From Lentisphaerota bacterium (GTDB lineage Bacteria; Verrucomicrobiota; Kiritimatiellia; RFP12; UBA1067), in contig SUVZ01000006.1 in NCBI GenBank assembly GCA_015061765.1, positions 1-25,925 of the forward strand: a stretch of 25,925 nt of DNA. The letters run 5' to 3'. This document shows positions 7,006 to 15,053 of this stretch, piece by piece (within the stretch, counting starts at the first letter, position 1; each line of letters opens with the position of its first letter). Made by a program: the position numbers and the translations under genes. Below the pieces are notes generated by a model. It was not told where the DNA came from. It was given only the letters and a program-made list of their open reading frames with translations, and searched no databases.

Positions 7006-8016
7006 ATGAAGAAAAACTTTTACGCCGCCATACTTTCTGGCGGGAGCGGAGAACGATTCTGGCCGCTTTCCACGCCCGAGCATCCCAAGCAGTTCCTTTC
7101 CGTGTTCGGCGGCAAGTCGCTGATCCGGCAGAGCGTGGACCGCCTGAAGGGTGTCGTTCCTGCGGAGAACATCCTGATCGTCACGGCGAAGACGCTTGCG
7201 AAGGCGACATACAGGGAACTGCCCGAAATCCCGCGAAAGAACGTTCTTCTTGAACCGTGCAGGCGCGACACGGCGGCGGCGGTCGCCACGGCGTGCACCG
7301 AGATTGGCAGACGGGGCGGCGAAAGCGCGGTTGCTGCGATATTGACCGCAGACCATCTGATGAAGAACGAAAAGGCGTTCCGCAAGATACTTTCGCTCGC
7401 GGCCGATGCGGCGGCAACGTCCGACGACATCGTCACGATGGGCGTGAAGCCGACGTATCCAGCCACGGGATTCGGATACATAAAGGTAGGGGCACCGTTT
7501 GGGAAGGTGTCCCGCGCCGAAAGGTTCGTGGAGAAACCGAATGAAGCGACGGCGAAAAGGTATCTCAAAAGCGGCAGGTATGTATGGAACGCGGGAATGT
7601 TCGTGTGGAAGGTGTCCACGATGAATGCCGCCTTGCGGAGGTTTGCGCCGCAGCTTGTCGGCATCACGCCAAAGGACTACGAGAATCTCCCGAAGATATC
7701 GTTCGACTACGCTGTGATGGAAAAGGCGGACAATGTGCTTGTGACGTCAGGCGATTTCGGCTGGGACGATGTCGGCACTTGGACGGCGGCAGACCGTCAC
7801 CTGAAGACCGATGGGCGCAGGAATGCAATACGCGGAGAGGTCACGCTCCTCGACTGCGAGAACTCTGTTGCCGTCGCCGAAGGCGCGAACATAGCGGCGC
7901 TAGGTGTGAAGGACATTGTTATCGTCACCACGAAAGATTCAGTGCTTGTGGCCACGAAAGACCGTGTTCAGGATCTCAAAAGACTTCTTGCCAATATTCC
8001 CAAGCCAGTCAAATGA
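7006..8016 (+). CDS. manC: Mannose-1-phosphate guanylyltransferase
   Basis: This 336-residue enzyme makes GDP-mannose from mannose 1-phosphate and GTP, feeding glycan and surface polysaccharide synthesis in the cytosol. The nucleotide-binding signature is AILSGGSGERFWPLS near residues 8-22 and the sugar-phosphate motif is RFVEKP. TADHLM and WNAGMFVW are also typical. It has the short form, without the C-terminal phosphomannose isomerase domain found in longer bifunctional relatives. An in-frame TTG farther upstream would overlap the -10 box, so the ATG at 7006, matching the family N-terminus, is the start. It appears monocistronic. Confidence 0.92.
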   Translation: MKKNFYAAILSGGSGERFWPLSTPEHPKQFLSVFGGKSLIRQSVDRLKGVVPAENILIVTAKTLAKATYRELPEIPRKNVLLEPCRRDTAAAVATACTEIGRRGGESAVAAILTADHLMKNEKAFRKILSLAADAAATSDDIVTMGVKPTYPATGFGYIKVGAPFGKVSRAERFVEKPNEATAKRYLKSGRYVWNAGMFVWKVSTMNAALRRFAPQLVGITPKDYENLPKISFDYAVMEKADNVLVTSGDFGWDDVGTWTAADRHLKTDGRRNAIRGEVTLLDCENSVAVAEGANIAALGVKDIVIVTTKDSVLVATKDRVQDLKRLLANIPKPVK

Positions 8017-8085
8017 CATGAGTTCGCATTGATTGTCTGGGGAAAAAGGGGTTTGTTCCGTTTAATGCCCATGGATTACGGAATG

Positions 8086-8094
8086 TGGTATAAT
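8086..8094 (+). promoter_or_regulatory. Extended -10 promoter of the RND efflux operon
   Basis: TGGTATAAT at 8086-8094 lies in the 101-base gap after manC. No good -35 is present at the usual distance. AAGGAG at 8107-8112 is the Shine-Dalgarno, five bases before the ATG at 8118. Confidence 0.6.
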
Positions 8095-8117
8095 TTTGGG
8101 TCAATTAAGGAGTTAAA

Positions 8118-9155
8118 ATGATACATTCTTTTTTATTGTTGGCGGCATCGATTACATTGCCTGTATGTGAGGTTGTCGAGAGACCGGACATGAGTGTCTC
8201 CACATATCCGGGGCGTGTCGTTCCCATTGCTCAGGTGAATGTTGTTCCGCAGGTTTCGGGCGAGATTCTGGAGGTCTGTTTCGAGAACGGTGCGATGGTG
8301 AAGGAGGGTGATGTCCTGTACCGTCTGGATCCGATTAAGTATTCCGCCGCCGTCAAGAACGCGGAGGCAAAGCTCGCCGAATGCAAGGCGAATCTCTCGT
8401 ACGCCGAGCTTTCGTATGCCCGCCATAAGAAGCTTCTTGAGACGCGTGCCGTGTCGCTTGACGCCGTCGACAACGCGCTTTCCCAGCGCGACTCTTCGCG
8501 GGCTGCGTATGCGGCGGCCCAGGCGAGTTTGATATCGGCGAAGGACAACCTCGCCCACTGCACGATTGTCGCTCCAATCTCCGGAAAGATCGGTTCCACG
8601 ACCATGACGCGCGGCAACTACGCGAGGGCTGGTGAGAACATGCTTGTCACAATCGTCCAGATATCTCCGATCCGCGTGTGCTTTTCCGTGTCCAACCGTC
8701 AGTTCCTCGACCTGTTCAGCGGATTGAGTCGACGCCTGCGCGAAGAGTCCATCGCATCCGTGTTTCTTGCCAACGGCACTCAGTATGCGGGGAATGGGAG
8801 CTTTGACTATGTGGAGAACACGGCGGACCAGTTGACGGATACGATTCAGGTGTATTATCAGTACGAGAACAAGGAGGGGCTGCTCCGTCCGGCGGGCACG
8901 GTAAGCGTCACCCTCGCGTCCAAGAGGGGGGCGATGCGTCCCGCCGTGCCGCCCACCGCCATTCTTCAGGACATTCAGGGCCCATACGTATGGGTTCTCG
9001 ACAGGGAGAACCGCGCCGAGCGCCGCTCAGTCGCCCGTGGCGACCTTTCGGGCGATTGGGTCATGATCGAGAAGGGCGTCAAGGTTGGCGAGCGAATCGT
9101 CGCGGACGGCGCCCACAAGGCCAAGCGCGGAATGACGATTGAGGCGGTGAAATGA
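8118..9155 (+). CDS. RND efflux periplasmic adaptor (AcrA/MexA-like)
   Basis: This 345-residue membrane-fusion protein links an RND pump to an outer-membrane channel. It starts with a short hydrophobic export segment (MIHSFLLLAASITLPVC), then the N-terminal lipoyl half-motif with VPQVSGEILEV, a coiled-coil hairpin rich in Ala and Leu at about 75-140, and the second lipoyl half around CTIVAPISGKIG. The beta-barrel and membrane-proximal domains follow, with PAVPPTAILQDIQGPYVWVL. Its stop overlaps the pump start by four bases (ATGA), so the two are made together. A cysteine at residue 17 could be a lipidation site, but the lipobox is poor. No local regulator is encoded. Confidence 0.9.
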   Translation: MIHSFLLLAASITLPVCEVVERPDMSVSTYPGRVVPIAQVNVVPQVSGEILEVCFENGAMVKEGDVLYRLDPIKYSAAVKNAEAKLAECKANLSYAELSYARHKKLLETRAVSLDAVDNALSQRDSSRAAYAAAQASLISAKDNLAHCTIVAPISGKIGSTTMTRGNYARAGENMLVTIVQISPIRVCFSVSNRQFLDLFSGLSRRLREESIASVFLANGTQYAGNGSFDYVENTADQLTDTIQVYYQYENKEGLLRPAGTVSVTLASKRGAMRPAVPPTAILQDIQGPYVWVLDRENRAERRSVARGDLSGDWVMIEKGVKVGERIVADGAHKAKRGMTIEAVK

Positions 9156-12100
9156 GCACGGCTGAAGATGTGACCGCGAAGTATCCGAGTCTGTCCCGGT
9201 TCTTCATTACGCACCCGCGCTTTGCATGGGTGGTTTCCATCGTGATAACGCTCATAGGCGCGATAAGTCTTATGCGCCTTGCGGTCGCGGAGTATCCGAA
9301 CGTCACGCCGGTCACCATCACGGTGACCGCCAACTACACCGGTGCCAGCACGAAGGTGCTGAACGATTCGGTCGCGCAGGTTCTAGAGGATCAGCTGAAC
9401 GGTGTGGAGGACATCTGGTACTATAAATCGAACTGCAACGACAAGGGGCTGTACAACTGCTACTGCGTGTTCAGACCGGGTGTGCAGTCCAACATCGCGC
9501 TTGTGAACGTGCAGAACGCAGTCAAGCGCGCCGAGCCGAAACTGCCGATGGAGGTGACCCAGAGCGGCGTCACCGTGAAAAAGCGTCCGGAGGACCGAAT
9601 GGTCATGTACATGTTCATGACCGACGGGCGCGAGATAGACATAATGGGCCTGTCCAATTTCGTCGAAAAGCAGCTGGCGGATGCCATTGCGCGAATGGAC
9701 GGCGTTGCGCTTGTCGAGACGGGCGGGCGTACCTACTCCATGCGCATCTGGCTCGATCCGATAAGGCTTGCCGGACTCAATGTCTCCATTGCCGAGATCA
9801 AGTCCGCGATCGAATCCCAGAACATACAGGCGGCCGCCGGAATGATCGGCGGAGAATACGCCAACAAGTACCTTACCTTCAAGCTGAACGTGAAGGGGCG
9901 CCTTGCCACGAAGGAGGAGTTCGAGAACATCATCGTGCGCACGAACCCCGACACCGGCGCGCAGGTTCGGATCAAGGACATCGCCCGCGTGGAGCTTGGC
10001 TGCAAGGGATACACGGTCCGCACACGGTTCAACGAAAACCCCGCCGTGTCGCTTTCCGTGTACAAGACTCCCGAGGCGAATGCCGTGGCGACGGCAGAGC
10101 GCGTGAAGCTGGAGATCGACAAGTGGATCAAGCGAATGCCTGCGGGCGTCGTCGGCGTGCTGGCTGACGACACCACCGCGTTCACGAAGGTGTTCCTGAA
10201 GGAGACCTTCGTGACTCTCATCGTCGCGCTTCTGCTTGTCGTCGCCATCACATACCTCTTCATGCAGGATGTCCGTGCGACGTTTGTTCCCGCGATCGCC
10301 ATTCCCGTGTCCCTCGTCGGAACGTTCACGTTCATGTACATGTTCGGTTTTACGATAAACGTCCTGACGATGTTCGGGTTGATCCTGGTTATCGGATCTC
10401 TTGTGGACGACGCCATCGTCGTCGTCGAAAACACCCAGGCCCTTATGGAGCGCGAAGGGCTTTCCGCAAAAGAGGCGGCGGCTAAATCCATGTCGCAGAT
10501 CACAGGCGCCATTATAGCGACGACGCTTGTGACGCTCGCATGCTACCTTCCGCTGGCGTTCTACGGCGGCATGGTGGGCATGATGTATGTGCAGTTCGCC
10601 GTTACGATGTGCGTGTCGCTCTGCCTTTCCACGGTCGTTGCAATCGTGCTCTCGCCTGTTCTGTGCGCATATCTGCTGAAAAAGCCCGATCCCGACAGGC
10701 GCCGCATCCTTCTTGCGCCGTTCAACTGGACTCTTGAGACGAGTCGAAAAACATACCTCAAGTTTGTCGGATTCTTCGTGCGCCGCGTAGTTCTCACTCT
10801 GCTGCTTTTTGCCGGTTGCGTGGCTGCACTATGGTGCCTGACCGGAAAGGTGCCTACCGCCTTCCTCCCCAAGGAGGACAGAGGCTACATAGGACTCAAC
10901 ATCCGCCTATCGGAAGGCCAGTCCATGGAGCGGATCATCGCCATCGTGGATGAGATACACGAGCGTGCGGCGAACATGCCCGGAATCGCCTCTACATCTT
11001 CCACCTGCGGGAAAAGCAACCTATGGGGCACGGGCGAGAATCAGGCCGTAATATGGTTCCGTCTTGACCATTGGGACAAGCGCAGTTCTCCGGATCTGCG
11101 AATCGACAGGATCATGGATAAACTCAAGGACATGGTTTCTGACTTGTATGCAGGAGAGTACGTGTTCACTCAGCCGGCGGCGATTCGCGGCTTGGGAGGA
11201 TCGAGCGGAGTGGGCTTCAACCTTTGCGCAATAGACGGAGTTACGCCATTTGAGCTTCTTGAGGTTGCCGACGGGGTCGTCGAGCATTTGCGCACGAACA
11301 GCCTTGTTCGAAGCGCGGTGCACGGCTTCACCGCCTCTACCCCGCAGCTTGAGCTGAAGCTGGACAGGCGCAAGGCCGATCTTTTGGGTCTTACGCCGAA
11401 GGTTGTGTTCTCCACGCTACAGAACCAGCTTGCGTCATATTACGTTAATGATTTTAACCTCAAGGGCGGCGTGTACGAGGTTAAGCTGCAGAACGACCCC
11501 GATCAGCGTACGTCCATGAACGACATCCTTTCCATCCGGATTCCGACCTCGAACGGCAGTTCCGTGCCGCTTTCGTCCATAGGATCCGTTGAGTACGTCG
11601 GCGGCACTCGCGAAACGATGAGCTACAACAAGATGATGGCGGCATGGTGTGATGTGATGCCTAAGGAGGGGGTTCCGTCCTCGGTCATCATGAAGCTTAT
11701 CGAAGAAACGCCTCTGCCTAAAGGTTACATAGTGGAATGGGGTCCTGTGCAGCTTCAGGAGAAGGAGAACGAAGGCCGTCTTTTCTGGCTTATGGTGGCG
11801 GCGCTCATCTTTGCGTACCTGTTCCTCGTGGCGCAGTATGAGAGCTGGACCATGCCTGTATCGGTGATGTTGTCTGTCATGTTTGCCCTTGCCGGGGCAT
11901 TCTTTGGCATGTGGCTTACCGGCACCGCTCTTTCCGTGTATGCCCAGCTCGGATGCGTGATGCTCATTGGCCTTGCTGCAAAGAACGCCATTCTCATGGT
12001 CGAGTTCTCCAAGCAGGAGCGAGAATCCGGACTCCCGGTAACCGAAGCCGCCGTGCGAGGCGCCGATCTCCGCTTCCGTGCTGTGATGATGACCGCATGG

Positions 12101-12289
12101 AGCTTCATAATCGGCGTGCTTCCGCTCGTATTCGCAAGCGGAGCTGGTGCCGGCGCCATGAAGGCCATTGGCATATGCACATGCAGCGGAATGCTCGCCG
12201 CCACGTTCGTGGGAATCGTGTTCGTTCCGTCTCTATATGCAGTGTTCCAGCGTCTTCGCGATTTTGTGAAGCGCGACGGGAGAAAGTGA
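9152..12289 (+). CDS. RND multidrug efflux pump, inner-membrane subunit (AcrB/MexB-like, HAE1)
   Basis: This 1045-residue proton-driven trimeric transporter exports hydrophobic compounds across the envelope. It has full HAE1 length with two repeats of transmembrane bundle plus periplasmic porter domain. The proton-relay residues are present: Asp419-Asp420 in GSLVDDAIVVVENT, Lys944 in GLAAKNAILMVEF, and the conserved Arg in RFRAVMMTAW near 974-976. Its start overlaps the adaptor stop by four bases, and its stop overlaps the gluQRS start by one base. No outer-membrane TolC/OprM-type gene is in the operon, so the channel must be encoded elsewhere. The substrate cannot be predicted. Confidence 0.95.
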   Translation: MSTAEDVTAKYPSLSRFFITHPRFAWVVSIVITLIGAISLMRLAVAEYPNVTPVTITVTANYTGASTKVLNDSVAQVLEDQLNGVEDIWYYKSNCNDKGLYNCYCVFRPGVQSNIALVNVQNAVKRAEPKLPMEVTQSGVTVKKRPEDRMVMYMFMTDGREIDIMGLSNFVEKQLADAIARMDGVALVETGGRTYSMRIWLDPIRLAGLNVSIAEIKSAIESQNIQAAAGMIGGEYANKYLTFKLNVKGRLATKEEFENIIVRTNPDTGAQVRIKDIARVELGCKGYTVRTRFNENPAVSLSVYKTPEANAVATAERVKLEIDKWIKRMPAGVVGVLADDTTAFTKVFLKETFVTLIVALLLVVAITYLFMQDVRATFVPAIAIPVSLVGTFTFMYMFGFTINVLTMFGLILVIGSLVDDAIVVVENTQALMEREGLSAKEAAAKSMSQITGAIIATTLVTLACYLPLAFYGGMVGMMYVQFAVTMCVSLCLSTVVAIVLSPVLCAYLLKKPDPDRRRILLAPFNWTLETSRKTYLKFVGFFVRRVVLTLLLFAGCVAALWCLTGKVPTAFLPKEDRGYIGLNIRLSEGQSMERIIAIVDEIHERAANMPGIASTSSTCGKSNLWGTGENQAVIWFRLDHWDKRSSPDLRIDRIMDKLKDMVSDLYAGEYVFTQPAAIRGLGGSSGVGFNLCAIDGVTPFELLEVADGVVEHLRTNSLVRSAVHGFTASTPQLELKLDRRKADLLGLTPKVVFSTLQNQLASYYVNDFNLKGGVYEVKLQNDPDQRTSMNDILSIRIPTSNGSSVPLSSIGSVEYVGGTRETMSYNKMMAAWCDVMPKEGVPSSVIMKLIEETPLPKGYIVEWGPVQLQEKENEGRLFWLMVAALIFAYLFLVAQYESWTMPVSVMLSVMFALAGAFFGMWLTGTALSVYAQLGCVMLIGLAAKNAILMVEFSKQERESGLPVTEAAVRGADLRFRAVMMTAWSFIIGVLPLVFASGAGAGAMKAIGICTCSGMLAATFVGIVFVPSLYAVFQRLRDFVKRDGRK

Positions 12290-13290
12290 TGTCCGGCATC
12301 GCCTCCGTTGAAGGCGGTTGTTCTTGCGAACCGAAATCCGCGTATGTTGGGCGGCTCGCGCCGAGTCCTACGGGTGCGCTGCATCTTGGTAACGTACGTA
12401 CCTTCATGGTCGCATGGCTCCGTGCGCGCCAGGCGGGCGGCAGACTGATTCTCCGCACGGAGGATCTCGATCATCCCAAACACAAGGACGGCGCTGAGAT
12501 TCAGGCAGTTGAGGATCTGCGTTGGCTGGGGTTCGACTGGGACGAGGAGCATGTGCAGAGTTCCCGCACGGAACTCTATGCGGCGGCGATACGCAAACTC
12601 CACACGGACGGTCTCGCGTATCCCTGCGTCTGTTCCCGTAGAGATGTGGAGGCGGCGCAATCCGCTCCGCACGAAGGCGACCAGCTCCATTATCCCGGAA
12701 CATGCCGGGATAGATTCGCTTCCTGGCAGGAGGCGTATGCCCATCTCAATCCCGATCCGACTGCGGACGGAGCGCGACGGTTGCCGTGCTGGAGATTTCG
12801 GGCGGCTGAAAATGCCAGGGTGTCGTTTGATGACGGGTTCGCAGGCGGGTATGAGATGGATGTCAGCTCCAGACTTGGTGATTTCCCTCTCGCCCGGGAC
12901 GAGAACGGCGCTGGCTATACTCTAGCCGTGGTTGTGGATGATGCGGCGATGGGGGTCACCGAGGTCGTGCGCGGCGATGATCTGCTTCCGGCTACACCTC
13001 AGCAAATGCTTCTTTACCGTGCCCTTGGTCTGCCGGTACCCAGATTCTTCCATGTTCCGCTTGTGGTCGGTGCTGACGGGCGGCGTCTGGCGAAACGTCA
13101 CGGCGATACGCGTATCTCGTCTTTCAGGGAGGCGGGCATGCGCCCGGAGGAGATTGTCGGCTATCTCGCCTGGTCGCTTGGCGTGAATCCTGAGCGAAAA
13201 CCGGTTGAGCTTCATTCCCTGACCGCCATTTTCGATCCTGCGCAAATTCCGCATAACCCTCTCGTGTTCGAAGGGATGCGCGACCGCTGA
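12289..13290 (+). CDS. gluQRS: Glutamyl-queuosine tRNA(Asp) synthetase (GluQ-RS)
   Basis: This 333-residue protein is a truncated glutamyl-tRNA synthetase paralogue that attaches glutamate to the queuosine base of tRNA-Asp. It contains the catalytic Rossmann domain with RLAPSPTGALHLGNVRT (HIGH motif as HLGN), ILRTEDLDHPK, and a KMSKS-like RLAKRHG. The GluQ-RS zinc site is present as YPCVCSRRD and YPGTC. The C-terminal anticodon-binding domain of full GluRS is missing, which fits GluQ-RS. The ATG shares one base with the pump stop (TGATG), so it is the third gene of the efflux operon, an unusual partner. About ten extra N-terminal residues precede the core. Confidence 0.9.
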   Translation: MSGIASVEGGCSCEPKSAYVGRLAPSPTGALHLGNVRTFMVAWLRARQAGGRLILRTEDLDHPKHKDGAEIQAVEDLRWLGFDWDEEHVQSSRTELYAAAIRKLHTDGLAYPCVCSRRDVEAAQSAPHEGDQLHYPGTCRDRFASWQEAYAHLNPDPTADGARRLPCWRFRAAENARVSFDDGFAGGYEMDVSSRLGDFPLARDENGAGYTLAVVVDDAAMGVTEVVRGDDLLPATPQQMLLYRALGLPVPRFFHVPLVVGADGRRLAKRHGDTRISSFREAGMRPEEIVGYLAWSLGVNPERKPVELHSLTAIFDPAQIPHNPLVFEGMRDR

Positions 13291-13317
13291 TCAATCAAGG
13301 CGGGCACGGTTTCAAAA

Positions 13318-13334
13318 GCTGGTGGAAAACCAGC
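13318..13334 (+). other. Perfect hairpin after gluQRS
   Basis: GCTGGT, a GGAAA loop and ACCAGC form a six-pair stem 28 bases after the gluQRS stop. No U-tract follows on the plus strand, so it is at best a weak or factor-assisted 3' end of the efflux operon. The rest of the 240-base gap before guaB shows nothing else until the guaB promoter. Confidence 0.35.
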
Positions 13335-13456
13335 GACGGAAAAGAATGACAGAGCGCGTAATTTGGAATCAATAGGTGTCAAAACGGGATTACGATCCTT
13401 GGAAATGCAATAAAACAGGATTGGTGTCGGAAGGATTCGCATCGCGTCGTTTTTTA

Positions 13457-13465
13457 TGGTATAAT
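13457..13465 (+). promoter_or_regulatory. Extended -10 promoter of guaB
   Basis: TGGTATAAT at 13457-13465, with a T6 run just upstream and no clear -35. It predicts a leader of about 58 bases. A stem of GCGTGTG (13487-13493) with CGCACGC (13506-13512) fills most of that leader, immediately before the AAGGTG ribosome-binding site at 13521-13526. Confidence 0.6.
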
Positions 13466-13530
13466 GTGGCGCAATTTCGGTTAAAGGCGTGTGTGTTCCG
13501 TGGGGCGCACGCAAAAGGAAAAGGTGCAGA

Positions 13531-15027
13531 ATGAACAGATATCTTGATAAATTCATGGCGACATTCCCGTTTGAGGGGCTTACGTACGATGATGTCACGC
13601 TTGTGACCCAGTACGCCGATTTTCTTCCCGACGACGCATCCCTGGAAACAAATCTCACGTCACGCCAGAAGATGAAGATTCCGTTCATCTCGGCGGCGAT
13701 GGATACGGTCACAGAGGCTCCGATGGCGATCGCCATGGCCCTCGCCGGCGGCATTGGCGTCATCCACAAGAATCTCGAGGAGGATGAGCAGGCGCGTGAG
13801 GTGGCCAAGGTCAAGAACTATCTCAACGGACTCATTTCCAGCCCTGTATGCTTCCGTGCGAACGACGATATTTCGTTCCTCCGCTCCGAGAAGAAGCGCA
13901 TGGGGCTGAAGTTCAACGGCTTCCCCGTGCTTGATGACGAGGATCGTCTCGTCGGAATGATAACGGCGTCCGACATGCGCTTCGCGCCGATGCAGGCCCG
14001 CAAGCTTTCCGATGTCATGCAGAAGGTCATGGTCACGGCAAAGCCCGGCACCACGCTCAAGAAGGCTTATGAAATCATGCGCGCCAACAAGATCGGCAAG
14101 CTTCCGCTCGTCGACAGGAAGGGGCGCATCGCCGGGCTCTACTCGTTTACGGACGTGCAGCGCCTGGTCGAGAACCAGAACCCCACCTACAACTGCGACG
14201 AGCAGTTCCGTCTGCGCGTGTCCGCTTCCGTCTCTGGCGGAAAGGGCGACCTTTCCCGCATGGAGAAGCTTGCAGAGGCGGGCGTTGATGTCGTTGTGGT
14301 CGATTCCGCGCACGGACACTCGAAGGGCATCGTCGAAATGACGAAGTACATCGTGAAGCATTTCCCGAAGGTGGATGTGATCGCGGGCAACATCGCCACC
14401 GGCGAAGCGGCTCTTGCCCTCGCCAAGGCCGGCGCCCATGCCGTCAAGGTCGGCATCGGCCCCGGTTCCATCTGCACCACGCGCGTCGTGTGCGGCGTGG
14501 GCATTCCGCAGCTCACCGCGGTCTATTCGGCAGCCAAGGCCCTCCGCGGCTCCGGCGTGGCTGTCATTGCGGACGGCGGCATCAAGCTTTCCGGCGACGT
14601 TCCGAAGGCGATTGCGGCAGGTGCGGACAGTGTGATGCTCGGCAGCGTCCTTGCCGGCACGGACGAAAGCCCGGGCGAGAAGATCTACTCCAACGGGCGT
14701 CAGTATGTCGTGTACCGCGGAATGGGTTCCATGGCCGCTCTCAAGAACGGCAAGGGCTCGCGCGCGCGCTATTTCCAGGACAACGAGTCTGAGGATGATC
14801 TCGTCCCGCAGGGCATCGAGGGAATGGTGCCGTATTCCGGCCATGTCCGTTCGATCATGACGCAGTTCTGCGGAGGTCTCCGTGCTTCGCTCGGCTACTG
14901 CGGCACGAAGACGATCAAGGAGCTCCAGGAGCGCGGCAAGTTCTACCGCGTGACGGCGGCGGGTCAGCGCGAGGCGCGTCCGCACGACATCACGATCACC
15001 AAGGAAGCTCCCAACTACCGTACGTAA
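13531..15027 (+). CDS. guaB: Inosine-5'-monophosphate dehydrogenase
   Basis: This 498-residue enzyme oxidises IMP to XMP with NAD, the committed step of GMP synthesis. It has the TIM-barrel N-terminal part ([18 protein letters not shown]), a tandem CBS module around residues 95-210 that usually senses adenine or guanine nucleotides, and the catalytic loop [11 protein letters not shown] with Cys315. The flap region and the C-terminal YRGMGSMAA segment are present. The ATG at 13531 is preceded by AAGGTG six bases upstream; longer in-frame starts have no family support. The FixC-like gene follows 26 bases later and may be cotranscribed. Confidence 0.96.
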   Translation: MNRYLDKFMATFPFEGLTYDDVTLVTQYADFLPDDASLETNLTSRQKMKIPFISAAMDTVTEAPMAIAMALAGGIGVIHKNLEEDEQAREVAKVKNYLNGLISSPVCFRANDDISFLRSEKKRMGLKFNGFPVLDDEDRLVGMITASDMRFAPMQARKLSDVMQKVMVTAKPGTTLKKAYEIMRANKIGKLPLVDRKGRIAGLYSFTDVQRLVENQNPTYNCDEQFRLRVSASVSGGKGDLSRMEKLAEAGVDVVVVDSAHGHSKGIVEMTKYIVKHFPKVDVIAGNIATGEAALALAKAGAHAVKVGIGPGSICTTRVVCGVGIPQLTAVYSAAKALRGSGVAVIADGGIKLSGDVPKAIAAGADSVMLGSVLAGTDESPGEKIYSNGRQYVVYRGMGSMAALKNGKGSRARYFQDNESEDDLVPQGIEGMVPYSGHVRSIMTQFCGGLRASLGYCGTKTIKELQERGKFYRVTAAGQREARPHDITITKEAPNYRT

Positions 15028-15053
15028 CGGATTGCACAGAAGGAGGTCGGGAC

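Noticed and set aside
6306..7007. Long minus-strand open frame overlapping vsr in another frame, with Cys pairs
   Set aside because: It is a shadow of vsr: it has no family similarity and no start signal, and vsr is certain.
13660..14985. 441-residue minus-strand open frame opposite guaB
   Set aside because: It mirrors the codon bias of guaB; the sequence is low-complexity Arg/His/Leu with no domain.
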